Shown here: positions 33,105 to 41,606 of the stretch, piece after piece | Numbering within the stretch: the first letter of the stretch is position 1 | Layout of the letters: each line of letters begins with the position of its first letter | Origin: Burkholderia sp. BCC0322 | GTDB taxonomy: Bacteria > Pseudomonadota > Gammaproteobacteria > Burkholderiales > Burkholderiaceae | NCBI RefSeq assembly: GCF_902833045.1 | Contig: NZ_CADFDU010000001.1 | Coordinates: 434,001-498,000, forward strand | Length of the DNA stretch: 64,000 nt | Reading direction: 5' to 3' | The notes under the pieces: model-generated | Seen by the model: the letters and a program-made list of their open reading frames with translations, nothing else | Database searches by the model: none | Told to the model about the DNA's origin: nothing | Program-made: the position numbers and the translations under genes

Positions 33105-34382
33105 TCAGTGTGCCGACGGCGCGGCGGGCGCGTCGGCGAGTGTCGGCATCGACGCCGACAGCGTGCGTTCCGGGCGAATCCGCAGCGCGGCGACGATGCC
33201 GATCAGCAGCATCGCGACCGAGCCGATGAACGGCACGGTCCAGCTCCCCGTGCGATCGACGAGATAGCCGAACAGGATCGGCGACAGGATCCCCGAGATC
33301 GCGGAGCCCGCGTTCATCATCCCGCTCGCGATGCCGGCGTGGGTCGGCGCGATGTCGCTCGGCACGGCCCAGATCGGCCCGATCGTCAGTTCGAGGCACA
33401 GGAACGACCCCGACAGGCACAGCGCGACGCCAGCCGTCGAGTGCACGACCGCGAGCGGCAGCAGGCACACGAGCGCGCCGACGAAGCTCGCGACGATCAC
33501 GCTCTGGCGCGACAGCGCGAGGTTGCCGGTCTTCCGGTAGATCCGGTCGCACAGCCAGCCGCCGAGCGTGTCGCCGGCCACGCCCGCGAAGAACACGCCG
33601 GATGCGAACAGCGCGGTCGACTTCAGGTTCAGGCCCTGGCCGTTCAGGAAGAACGTCGGCAGCCACGTGAAGAACAGCCACGCGGTCCAGCCGTAGCAGA
33701 AGTAGACGAAGATGGTCGGCGCCATCCGGCGGAACAGCGGCCCCCACGGCGTCGGGCCGGCGGGCGGCGCGGGGCGCGCGGCACGCGGGCGGCCATGGCC
33801 GGCTTCGTCGCCGAGCGGATACTCGCGGAAGCCGACGATCCACCACGCGAGCCACACCAGCGTCACCGCGCCGATCACGAAGAACGCCGCGCGCCACGAC
33901 AGCCAGGTCATCAGCGCGGCGACGATCGGCGGCGTGACCGCGTTGCCGAGCCGCGAGAACGAATGCGTGAAGCCCTGCACGACGCCGCGCCGCTCGCGCG
34001 GGAACCAGTGGGTGATCGCGCGGGCCTGGGCGGGCAGCGTCGCGCCTTCGCCGATACCGAGCAGCAGGCGCGCGGCGAACAGCAGCCCGAGGCTGTGCAC
34101 GAACCCGGTGGTGAAGGTCGACACGACCCAGATCAGCCCGCAGCCGATCAGCGTGATGCGGGCGCCGAACCGGTCGGCGATCCAGCCGCCGCCGACCTGG
34201 CAGATTGCATACGAATACGCGAACGCGGAGAATGCGACGCCAAGTTCGGTATTCGACAGGCCGAGTTCGGCCTTGATCGCGCCGGCCGCGGTCGCGAGGT
34301 TGACGCGGTCGACGTAGAGGATGAACGAAAGCGCGCACAGCAGCCACAACGTGTGGCGCCGTTGACGAGGGTCGTTGGGCAT
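33105..34382 (-). CDS. MFS transporter, ACS type (second transporter of the cluster)
   Basis: 425 aa, 12 helices. The first helix reads SFILYVDRVNLATAAGAIKA, again the ACS signature of sugar-acid carriers. ITHWFPRERRGVVQGFTHSF and GGWLCDRIYRKTGNLALSR mark the two cytoplasmic loops. It is about 30% similar by eye to the MFS at 26946, so it is not a recent duplicate. The ATG at 34382 has GGAG 8 bases upstream. The LysR box at 34484-34509 lies about 100 bp before it, placing it in the same proposed regulon. Confidence 0.9.
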   Translation of the reverse strand: MPNDPRQRRHTLWLLCALSFILYVDRVNLATAAGAIKAELGLSNTELGVAFSAFAYSYAICQVGGGWIADRFGARITLIGCGLIWVVSTFTTGFVHSLGLLFAARLLLGIGEGATLPAQARAITHWFPRERRGVVQGFTHSFSRLGNAVTPPIVAALMTWLSWRAAFFVIGAVTLVWLAWWIVGFREYPLGDEAGHGRPRAARPAPPAGPTPWGPLFRRMAPTIFVYFCYGWTAWLFFTWLPTFFLNGQGLNLKSTALFASGVFFAGVAGDTLGGWLCDRIYRKTGNLALSRQSVIVASFVGALVCLLPLAVVHSTAGVALCLSGSFLCLELTIGPIWAVPSDIAPTHAGIASGMMNAGSAISGILSPILFGYLVDRTGSWTVPFIGSVAMLLIGIVAALRIRPERTLSASMPTLADAPAAPSAH

Positions 34383-34483
34383 GTGTCTCACTCCATTCTC
34401 GTGCGCGGCGTGGCAATGACGCCGCGTTCACTGGCCGGGCCAGCATCGCGCGGCCGCGCGGACGCTGTCTAATGAATCTTTGG

Positions 34484-34509
34484 GATCAATCGATAACCCC
34501 AGGTATTCA
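34484..34509. promoter_or_regulatory. LysR-type binding box B
   Basis: Contains AATCGATAACC and a GATAAC-N5-GTATTC dyad closely matching the box at 31724-31749. It sits between the second MFS gene (leftward) and the 34576 membrane protein gene (rightward). Confidence 0.6.
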
Positions 34510-34575
34510 TTCCCGTTTCCGCCGCATCATTCGCAGCAGCCGTACCCGACGCAATGGAACACCACAGGTGAAGAA

Positions 34576-35262
34576 TTGACCGACGACGAAGAACTTTCAC
34601 TCCGCCGCGAGAGCCGCTTCTGGGAACTGCCGCCGGTGAAATGGTGGATCCGCGGGCATGGCCGCGACGGCTATTCGTTTCGTCTGCTGCTGTGGCCGCC
34701 GGTGATCGTGTTCGTGCTCGAATTCCTTTGCATGCTGTTCGACGCGCTGTACACCAGCATCGGCATCAGCGCCGTCGCGACGCTGTTCCTCGGCTTCGCC
34801 GGTTACCACGGCGCGCAGCGCGAATGGCTGGTGCCCTCCGCGACCACGCGCGCGCTCGTGAAGGCACGCATGAAGAAGGCGGCCGAGCGGTTCTCGTCGC
34901 TCGGCGTGGGCGCGACGGTGCTCGCGATCTTCGTCGCGGCGACCTCGCTGTCGCTCGTGATGTCGGGGCAGCCGGTGCTGGACAGCGTGTCGAAGGAGGC
35001 GGTGTCGATCTTCATCGCGCTGGTGTTCCTGCCGGTGTACGTGTCCGGCGCGGTGCGCAAGCTGGCGATCGCGCGGATCGAGGAGCTGGAGGCGCTGCGC
35101 AACGCGACCGTCGGCACGAAGCTGATATTCGACCGGGCCGGCGCCGTGCGCGCGGTCGTCGTGCAGGGCGCGGCCGGGAAAGGGAAAGTGTCCGTGCTGG
35201 AGTACACGGTGCTCGGGTTCAACCCGCCGCTCGAACAGGTCGGGCGCGAACCGCGTGCGTGA
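34576..35262 (+). CDS. Hypothetical membrane protein
   Basis: 228 aa. The TTG at 34576 is chosen because AGGTGA precedes it by 4 bases; a longer frame from a TTG at 34480 overlaps the regulatory box and has no ribosome site. Four transmembrane helices are visible: LLLWPPVIVFVLEFLCMLF, SIGISAVATLFLGFAGY, GATVLAIFVAATSLSLVMS and AVSIFIALVFLPVYVSGAV. The C-terminal part is cytosolic (KLAIARIEELEALRNATVG). Function unknown. Convergent with the two-component system. Confidence 0.7.
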   Translation: MTDDEELSLRRESRFWELPPVKWWIRGHGRDGYSFRLLLWPPVIVFVLEFLCMLFDALYTSIGISAVATLFLGFAGYHGAQREWLVPSATTRALVKARMKKAAERFSSLGVGATVLAIFVAATSLSLVMSGQPVLDSVSKEAVSIFIALVFLPVYVSGAVRKLAIARIEELEALRNATVGTKLIFDRAGAVRAVVVQGAAGKGKVSVLEYTVLGFNPPLEQVGREPRA

Positions 35263-35301
35263 CGGTTAAAGGCGGTGTAACGGCGACGTAAAGGCGGCGT
35301 C

Positions 35302-36393
35302 CTAAGCCGGAAAGCGCGCGTTGTCCGGCGCCGCCACGAGGTTGTCGGGCCACTGCACTTCGAACCGCGTACCGCCCGCGCCGGTCGGCACGCAGACGGC
35401 TTCGCCATGATGCGCGTGGGCGATCGCCGCGACGACGGCAAGCCCGAGGCCGCTGCCGCCGGGCTGCGATTCGTCTACCCGCCGGAACGCCTTGAACACG
35501 TGCGGCGCGAAATCGGCCGGGATGCCGGGGCCGTCGTCCTCGACGCGCAGCCGGCAGATGCCTTGTTCGATCCGCGTCTGGATGCGGATCGTGCCGGGCA
35601 CCGCGTGGCGGCGCGCATTTTCCAGCAGCGCGAGCAGCGCCTGACGGATGCGCACCGGGTCGCAGCGCATGCGCCGCGTGTCGAGGTCGAGCACCGGATG
35701 CTGGCCGGCGGCCTGCAGCGCATGGGCGAACACATCGACCACGGCGCGCACGTCGGCGGCGAGATCGGCTTCGCGGATCTCGATGCTCAGATGGCCGCCA
35801 TCCGCGAGGCTGACCACGCGCAGATCCTCGATCAGCCGCGTCAGCCCTTCGACTTGCGCGAGCAGGCTGCGGAACTGCGCTTCGTCGGGCTCGAACACGC
35901 CTTCGGCGAGCCCTTGCAGGCGCCCGCGCAATACCGTGACAGGCGTGCGCAGCTCATGCGCGATCGCGGCGTTCCAGATCGCCTGCTCGTTGGTCACGCG
36001 CTGCAGCTCGTCGGCGAGCGCGTTGAAGTTGTCGGCGAGCAGCGCGGCTTCGTGCAGCGAGCGGTCGCCCGCGACGGCGCGCGCGCCGAGATCGCCGCGC
36101 GCGACGCGGCGAATGCTGTCCGTGACCGAATTGAGCGGCACGAGGATGCGGCGCGCGAGATTGACGGCGACCGCGACCGACAGCACGAGGCCGACCGACG
36201 TGGTTGCGATCAGCCACAGCCATTCCGGCGCGGTCGGCAGCCAGTTCTTCGTGTTGAAATGCGTGGGCCAGTAGTTGAACGCGACGTAGTAGAAGAGGAT
36301 GGCGGTGAGTACCATCAGCAGCGTCACGCCGAACACCATCCCGGCCATCGTCAGCGCGATCTGCCGGCTCAGGCCGTCGAGCTTCACGTTCAA
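35302..36393 (-). CDS. Two-component sensor histidine kinase (BaeS-like)
   Basis: 363 aa. Two transmembrane helices (about 12-35 and 58-80) flank a short periplasmic loop. A HAMP domain follows, then the H-box IAHELRTPVTVLRGRL with the phosphorylated His. The ATP-binding domain has the N box ALLENARRHA, G1 VEDDGPGIPADF, the F-like KAFRRVDE and G2 SGLGLAVVAAI. It senses an unknown envelope signal and phosphorylates the partner encoded just upstream; the genes overlap by 4 bp (ATGA). Confidence 0.93.
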   Translation of the reverse strand: MNVKLDGLSRQIALTMAGMVFGVTLLMVLTAILFYYVAFNYWPTHFNTKNWLPTAPEWLWLIATTSVGLVLSVAVAVNLARRILVPLNSVTDSIRRVARGDLGARAVAGDRSLHEAALLADNFNALADELQRVTNEQAIWNAAIAHELRTPVTVLRGRLQGLAEGVFEPDEAQFRSLLAQVEGLTRLIEDLRVVSLADGGHLSIEIREADLAADVRAVVDVFAHALQAAGQHPVLDLDTRRMRCDPVRIRQALLALLENARRHAVPGTIRIQTRIEQGICRLRVEDDGPGIPADFAPHVFKAFRRVDESQPGGSGLGLAVVAAIAHAHHGEAVCVPTGAGGTRFEVQWPDNLVAAPDNARFPA

Positions 36394-37127
36394 CTCCAGA
36401 GCTTGTAGCCGACGCCGCGCACGCTGACCGGCACGCCCCGCACGCCGAGATCGTCCAGCTTCTTGCGCAGCTTGCTGACGTGGCTGTCCACCGTGCGCTC
36501 CAGCGCGTCGCCTTCCGGCAGGCAGGCGGCCATCAGCTCGGCGCGGCTGAACACGCGCCGCGGCGCACGCGCGAGCTGCGCGAGCAGCTTGAACTCGGTC
36601 AGCGTCAGCACGAGCCGGTGCCGTTCGCTACCCACTTCGAGCGTGGCTTCGTGGTGTTCGAGGTCGATCTCGAACGGCGCGACCCGCAGCACGCGCTGTT
36701 CTTCCTGGCGGGAGCCGGCCATCGAACGGCGCAGCACCGCCTGCGCGCGCGCAACGACTTCGGCGGGATTGAACGGCTTGACCACGTAGTCGTCGGCGCC
36801 GATGCGCAGGCCGGTGAGCTTGTCGATGTCCTGGTCGAGCGCGGTGAGCATGATCACCGGCGTGTCGCCGCGATGACGGATTTCGGCGAGCACCTTCCAG
36901 CCGTCGACGTGCGGCATCTGCACGTCGAGCAGCACGAGGTCGGGCTTGAGCTGCAGGTGCAGCTCCAGTGCGCGGCGGCCGTCGGCCGCGTGCACGGTGC
37001 GCAGGCCGCCGCGCGCGAGATAGGCGGTCAGGATCTCGGCGATCTCGGGTTCGTCCTCGGCGATGAGGACGAGCGCCTGGGCGTCCTGGCCGGCGCTGGA
37101 AGGGGGCGGGAGATCAGGCAGGGCCAT
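36390..37127 (-). CDS. OmpR-family response regulator (BaeR-like)
   Basis: 245 aa from the ATG at 37127. The receiver domain has ALVLIAEDEPEIAEILTAYL, the phospho-acceptor Asp in DLVLLDVQMPHVDGWK, the switch region VIMLTALDQ and the Lys in DDYVVKPFNPAEV. The C-terminal winged helix (TLTEFKLLAQLARAPRRVFS to RGVGYKLW) binds DNA as a dimer. It is co-translated with the sensor kinase. Targets are unknown; the neighbouring membrane protein is a possibility. Confidence 0.93.
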   Translation of the reverse strand: MALPDLPPPSSAGQDAQALVLIAEDEPEIAEILTAYLARGGLRTVHAADGRRALELHLQLKPDLVLLDVQMPHVDGWKVLAEIRHRGDTPVIMLTALDQDIDKLTGLRIGADDYVVKPFNPAEVVARAQAVLRRSMAGSRQEEQRVLRVAPFEIDLEHHEATLEVGSERHRLVLTLTEFKLLAQLARAPRRVFSRAELMAACLPEGDALERTVDSHVSKLRKKLDDLGVRGVPVSVRGVGYKLWS

Positions 37128-37222
37128 TCGAGTGAGTCCATCGGGTTTCCATCGAGCCGCCATACTACCGCATGGGAAACGCCGTCGAACGGAGGCGGGG
37201 CGGTGGTGCGCGGCGGCGTGTT

Positions 37223-38116
37223 TTACCGATGTGCGTCGAACGCGGACACGATCTCGTCGATCGTCGCGCGGATGCGTGCGGTGTGGCGCAGGTCGCGATG
37301 CGTGACGAGCCAGACCTCGTACGGCGCGTCCCGCATCTGCGCGGGCCAGATGCGGGCGAGGCCGTCGCGTTCGCCCATGTGCACCGGAACCTCACCGATG
37401 CCGAGGCCCGAGCGCAGCGCGGCGCGCATCATCAGGCTCGAATTCATCCGCGCGACGATGCGCCCGGCGTCGATCGGCTCGCCGGCGATCGCCGGCTTCC
37501 GGCTCGCCTCGACATACGGCTGGTAGACGACCAGGTCGTGCCCCGCGAACGCACTGCCGCGCGCGGGCTCGCCATGCCGTTGCAGGTAGTCGTGCGAAGC
37601 GAACAGGCCCATGTCCCAGCAGGCGAGGCGGCGCGCGACGAGATCGGGGTTGTCGGGCCGCACGGTGCGCACCGCGATGTCGGCCTCGCGTTTCGCCAGG
37701 TTCAGGATATGAGTCGACGTGTTCAGCGATACGCATACGTCGGGATGCTTCGCATGCAGCCGCGCGATCGACGGCATCACGAATTCGAGCGCGAGCGCAT
37801 CGGTCGTCGTGATCTTGACCTCGCCGGCGAGCCGCCGGTCGACACCCTGCGTCAGCCGGACGAGTTCGTGCGCGTGCTGCTCCATCGCCTCGGCGGCGCG
37901 CAGCGCCAGCTCGCCGACCGGCGTGGTCAGGTAGCCCTTCGACGAGCGCAGGAACAGCGTCGCGCCGAGCATGTGCTCGAGCTGCGCGAGCCGGCGCCCG
38001 ACCGTCGCCTGGTCGACCCCGAGCGTTTGCGCCGCGCGGCGCAACGTGCGTTCGCGATGAATTGCGAGGAACACGCGCGCGTCGTCCCAGTTCATCGATT
38101 GTGCTGACTGATGCAT
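37223..38116 (-). CDS. LysR-family transcriptional regulator
   Basis: 297 aa. The start at 38116 is supported by GAGGA 8 bases upstream; a later ATG at 38095 is possible. The winged helix (MNWDDARVFLAIHRERTLRR, GVDQATVGRRLAQLEHML, LFLRSSKGYLTTPVGE) is followed by the effector domain (GEVKITTTDALALEFVMPSI). This belongs to the single-regulator type often placed divergently from a target oxidoreductase. It is divergent from the quinone oxidoreductase gene at 38257 and probably controls it. Confidence 0.9.
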   Translation of the reverse strand: MHQSAQSMNWDDARVFLAIHRERTLRRAAQTLGVDQATVGRRLAQLEHMLGATLFLRSSKGYLTTPVGELALRAAEAMEQHAHELVRLTQGVDRRLAGEVKITTTDALALEFVMPSIARLHAKHPDVCVSLNTSTHILNLAKREADIAVRTVRPDNPDLVARRLACWDMGLFASHDYLQRHGEPARGSAFAGHDLVVYQPYVEASRKPAIAGEPIDAGRIVARMNSSLMMRAALRSGLGIGEVPVHMGERDGLARIWPAQMRDAPYEVWLVTHRDLRHTARIRATIDEIVSAFDAHR

Positions 38117-38256
38117 TTTTGCATTCCTCGTTCGGCAATTCACTGCGTGCCCGCGAGCGGCACCGTCCCTAGACTGTCTTCACACCCATTGTGATGCCGC
38201 GATTCGAGGACGGTCCGCGAATCGGCCGCGCATCGACGAACGTTGAGGATCATATC

Positions 38257-39303
38257 GTGACTGATGACGTGAAAACCCTGCCCGCCGACATGACGGCGAT
38301 TGAAATCGTGCGCCCAGGCGGCCCCGAGGTGCTCGTGCCGACCACGCGCCCCGTGCCGTCGCCGGGTTCGGACGAAGTGCTGATCCGCATTCATGCGGCA
38401 GGCGTAAACGGCCCTGACGTGTTCCAGCGCAAGGGGCTGTACGATCCGCCGCCCGGCGCGTCCGACATTCCCGGTCTCGAGGTCGCCGGCGAAGTCGTCG
38501 CGGTTGGCCGCGATGTCACGCGCTTCGCGATCGGCGACGAAGTCTGTGCGCTGATTCCGGGCGGCGGCTACGCGGAATACGCGGTAGCGGCCGAGAGCAA
38601 TACGCTCGCGATTCCCGAAGGCCTCGACATGACGGAAGCGGCAGCGATGCCCGAAACCTTCATGACCGTCTGGCTGAACCTGTTCCAGCGCGGCCGGTTC
38701 GCGGCCGGCGACAGCGTGCTGATTCACGGCGGCGCGTCGGGCATCGGCACGACCGCGACGATGCTGGCGAAGGCGTTCGGCGCGTCGACCATCATCACGA
38801 CGGTGGGCTCGGAAGCGCAGCGCGACGCGAGCCTGCGGCTCGGTGCGGATCTTGCGATCGAGTACCGCAACGAGGATTTCGTCGACGCGGTCAAGCGCTT
38901 CACCGACGGCAAGGGCGTGGACGTGATCGTCGACATCATCGCCGGCGACTACGTCGCGCGCAATTTCGCGGCAGCCGCGATAAACGGTCGCATCGTTCAG
39001 ATCGGCGTGATCAACGGGCCGGCGAAGGAGCTCGACCTGTTCCCGATGCTCACCAAGCGTCTCACGCACATCGGCTCGACGCTGCGCTCGCGTACCTACG
39101 AGGAGAAGGCGCAGCTCATCCGCGAGCTGGAGGAAGCCGTGTGGCCGCTGATCCGGCAGGGCGCGGTGAAGCCGCAGGTCTACCGGACCTTCGATCTTCG
39201 CGACGCGAGCGCGGCGCACGCGCTGATGGATTCCGGCCGCCACATCGGCAAGATCGTGCTGCGCACGCGGGCTTCCGCCGCAGACGGCAAGCATTCGGCG
39301 TGA
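38257..39303 (+). CDS. NAD(P)H quinone oxidoreductase, medium-chain (QOR/PIG3 type)
   Basis: 348 aa zinc-free medium-chain dehydrogenase. TAIEIVRPGGPEVLVPTTRP starts the catalytic domain and GVNGPDVFQRKGLYDPPPGA is the QOR/PIG3 signature. The NADPH loop is LIHGGASGIGTTATMLAKAF. It reduces quinones or alpha,beta-unsaturated carbonyls. A GTG start at 38257 is chosen because GAGGA precedes it by 8-9 bases; the ATG at 38290 is the alternative. Divergent from its probable LysR regulator. Confidence 0.9.
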   Translation: MTDDVKTLPADMTAIEIVRPGGPEVLVPTTRPVPSPGSDEVLIRIHAAGVNGPDVFQRKGLYDPPPGASDIPGLEVAGEVVAVGRDVTRFAIGDEVCALIPGGGYAEYAVAAESNTLAIPEGLDMTEAAAMPETFMTVWLNLFQRGRFAAGDSVLIHGGASGIGTTATMLAKAFGASTIITTVGSEAQRDASLRLGADLAIEYRNEDFVDAVKRFTDGKGVDVIVDIIAGDYVARNFAAAAINGRIVQIGVINGPAKELDLFPMLTKRLTHIGSTLRSRTYEEKAQLIRELEEAVWPLIRQGAVKPQVYRTFDLRDASAAHALMDSGRHIGKIVLRTRASAADGKHSA

Positions 39304-40042
39304 TCGGGCCGCGCTTCAGCCCCGCAGACGTTGGGGGGCTGAAGGGCTTGCCTCGTCACGCGACGGCACGAATCATCGTGAGGGGATCGTCGATGGTTGT
39401 CATACAAGAAATTCAGGAGTTCGCGTAGTTGTTCGGTGGCAAGTTTGCGTTCGCGAGGTTGGCCGAGGCGGATTGAATCCACCACCGCCAGCAGTTTATA
39501 GAGCGTTTCATCGCCACGAACTGCGGTTGTCACGGACTTGTATATCGGTTCCACTGCGAGCCCGAGCGTGTCCCCATGCGGATCGCGCCAGACAGGGGGA
39601 GTGCTCTCCGGCGCTGCGCAGTAAGCCCTGTCGGAATACCTCGCGTCAGACCAAGCGTCTGCGCCGGAAATACGAATTTCACGCCATACGAAAGAAATTC
39701 CTCAAGTCCCCGGCGGTTAACGACTGGCCGAACACCATGCCGCGGTGGCCTGGCGAGGCCATTCGCACAGCAGCGCCAAAGTGCGTTGCTCACTTCGGAT
39801 TTACCGATGCCGGCGGCGCTCGACAAGCCGCGCACACTATAACGGTCTGATTCAAGATTCAATTCCAAGGAGCGGGCGAAGGGATCGTCCAGATGCTCGT
39901 GTGCCGGTCTGACATCAGGTGTGAGGTCTTCGAGATGCTCGTTAAGGGGCGGGTACCCGGCACTAGCCTGCCGCTCCAGCTCGGGGCGATCTGGCGGCGA
40001 ACGGCCGCGAGCGCACGGAAGTTTCTGCAAGCGTAGCGCCAC
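39180..40042 (-). pseudogene. Frameshifted winged-helix-like protein
   Basis: Two overlapping frames join into one protein pattern: an HTH-like part (SVRGLSSAAGIGKSEVSNAL), then YGVKFVFPAQTLGLTRGIPTG, then in the shifted frame TPPVWRDPHGDTLGLAVEPI and ETLYKLLAVVDSIRLGQPRE. The frame change lies at about 39617-39625 and looks like one missing base. The N-terminus before about 39868 also looks degenerate. Relatives of this layout (YGV-Y-FPA, RGIPT, LY-LLALVDALR-G-ARER) are small HTH proteins often found next to nucleotidyltransferase-like genes; no such partner remains here. The intact C-terminal frame runs into the oxidoreductase gene. Confidence 0.6.
39314..39344 (+). terminator. Hairpin after the quinone oxidoreductase gene
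   Basis: CTTCAGCCCC (39314-39323) pairs perfectly with GGGGCTGAAG (39335-39344), 11-nt loop, starting 10 bp after the stop. No T run follows. Confidence 0.5.
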
Positions 40043-40066
40043 GACGCCGGACGCGCGGTGAGTACG

Positions 40067-40405
40067 CTATGGATAGTCGAAATACTTCGCGACCCCGTGC
40101 CTGTCACCATCGAAATCGACGGTGGGACACGAGCCGATCTCGGGGCGCCCGCCCCAGGTGAGATGCAGCACCGAATAACGGTCGGGCTCGTCGACGTGGG
40201 TGCAGATCACGTCATCGCAACCCAGTGCGTGAGCGATCACTTTCAGATTCCGCCGGTAGAACGGATGCCCGGGGTGGATTTCGATTTCAAGTTCCGCCTG
40301 GATGCGTGTGTGATCGGTATCGCACGCGCGTGACGGATCGTCGATTGTGCACCACTCGTCCGAACCTGCCGCCTGGTCCAGCTTCGTTTCGCCGTTGGAG
40401 GTCAT
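40067..40405 (-). CDS. Hypothetical protein
   Basis: 112 aa, acidic, no membrane segment. It contains IQAELEIEIHPGHPFYRRNL, VIAHALGCDDVICTH and VLHLTWGGRPEIGSCPTVDF. The composition is that of a folded soluble protein, with two short beta hairpins and conserved-looking Trp, Cys and Pro positions. The coding frame begins at an ATG with GGAGG upstream in the reverse complement. I do not recognise a family. Confidence 0.65.
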   Translation of the reverse strand: MTSNGETKLDQAAGSDEWCTIDDPSRACDTDHTRIQAELEIEIHPGHPFYRRNLKVIAHALGCDDVICTHVDEPDRYSVLHLTWGGRPEIGSCPTVDFDGDRHGVAKYFDYP

Positions 40406-40547
40406 GGGTTGCTCGTCTCGCGCGTCATGCCCGTGAATCGGCTGCCGGCCATCCCGGCGTCGGGACGGGCGCTTCGGGGATGGCCGGCAGGGCCGGCCGC
40501 CATTGTTTCATAAGCGACGCGGCCTGCCCGGCTGACGCGCCGCGGCC

Positions 40548-40703
40548 TCAGATGCGATCCAGCAGCACCAGTATGACGACGATGATGACGATCAGCCCGA
40601 CGGTGCTCGAGGGCCAATAGCCCCAACTTCGGCTGTGGGGCCATGCAGGAAATGCACCGATGAGTATGAGAATCAGGATGATGATAAGGATCGTACCGAG
40701 CAT
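40548..40703 (-). CDS. DUF3309 small membrane protein
   Basis: 51 aa. AGGAGGGG precedes the ATG at 40703. Two hydrophobic helices (MLGTILIIILILILIGAF and GLIVIIVVILVLLDRI) flank a short loop AWPHSRSWGYWPS. This is the DUF3309 pattern, common in proteobacteria and of unknown role. Confidence 0.88.
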   Translation of the reverse strand: MLGTILIIILILILIGAFPAWPHSRSWGYWPSSTVGLIVIIVVILVLLDRI

Positions 40704-40912
40704 CGCACCCCTCCTGGAACGGATTGGACATCGCGGTTCTCCCGCCGAATGCGACTGGAGCAAGCTGCGTGCCGCGATGGCGCCCGCCGGGCAACGGCAA
40801 GGTCCGGACGGGACGCGAATTCACGAGATGAATACCCCCGGATTCAGAAAATAAAGTTTAAAAATGCGCCCCTGCCCCCTATGCTGAATCCTTCTGATCT
40901 GGCGGGCATGCA

Positions 40913-41587
40913 ATGGCTGAACTTTTTCTGGTACGGCACGGGCAGGCGTCCTTCGGCGCGGACGACTACGACCGGTTGTCCGCGGCGGGCGAGCAGCAGA
41001 GCGTCTGGCTCGGCGAATACTTCGCGCAGCAAGCGCTCACATTCGACCGCGTGATCTGCGGCACGCTGAACCGCCACGCGCAGACGGTCGACGCGATCCT
41101 GCGCGGGATGGGCCGCGAAGGCGCGCCGGTCGAGCGCCACCCGGGCCTGAACGAGTACGACTTCCACGGGCTGTTCGCCGCCGCCGCGCACGACTACCCG
41201 GACATCACCCGCCTCGCGGCCGGCTCGATGAAAGAGCATTTCCGCGCGCTGCGGCAGGTGCTGCAGCTCTGGTCGGAAGACAAGCTCGGCGATTCGGCCC
41301 CCGAGACCTGGGCGCACTTCCAGCAGCGCGTGGCCGACGCCCGCGCGGCCATCCGCCACGGCGGCGGCCAGCGCGTGCTGGCGGTGAGCTCCGGCGGCCC
41401 GATCGCGGTCACCGTGCAGCAGGTGCTGGCCGCGCCGCCGTCGAGCGCGATCGCGCTGAACCTGCAGATCCGCAACTGCAGTCTTTCGCAGTTTTTCTTC
41501 AACGCCGATGCGTTCCACCTCGCGTCGTTCAACGGCATCCCGCATCTGGAGGATCCCGAACGACATGCGCTGCGAACCTACGGCTGA
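40913..41587 (+). CDS. Histidine phosphatase-superfamily protein
   Basis: 224 aa. LFLVRHGQASF contains the phospho-acceptor RHG motif; the partner residues are Arg in CGTLNRHAQT, Glu in GLNEYDF and the second His-like region SSGGPIAVTVQ, where the usual H of SHG-type motifs is replaced by Ser-Gly-Gly. It removes phosphate from a small molecule or phosphoprotein. It is the first gene of a five-gene run of acyl-CoA-type enzymes, as found in other Burkholderia and Pseudomonas, where it sits beside an aminoglycoside-phosphotransferase-like gene (19 bp away here). Confidence 0.85.
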   Translation: MAELFLVRHGQASFGADDYDRLSAAGEQQSVWLGEYFAQQALTFDRVICGTLNRHAQTVDAILRGMGREGAPVERHPGLNEYDFHGLFAAAAHDYPDITRLAAGSMKEHFRALRQVLQLWSEDKLGDSAPETWAHFQQRVADARAAIRHGGGQRVLAVSSGGPIAVTVQQVLAAPPSSAIALNLQIRNCSLSQFFFNADAFHLASFNGIPHLEDPERHALRTYG

Positions 41588-41606
41588 CCCACGAACGATC
41601 GCGACG

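Noticed and set aside
32684-33229. Pro/Ser/His-repeat protein encoded across the minisatellite
   Set aside because: The frame is open only because the repeat period is a multiple of three; it overlaps the LysR stop, lacks a ribosome site and continues as antisense of the MFS gene.
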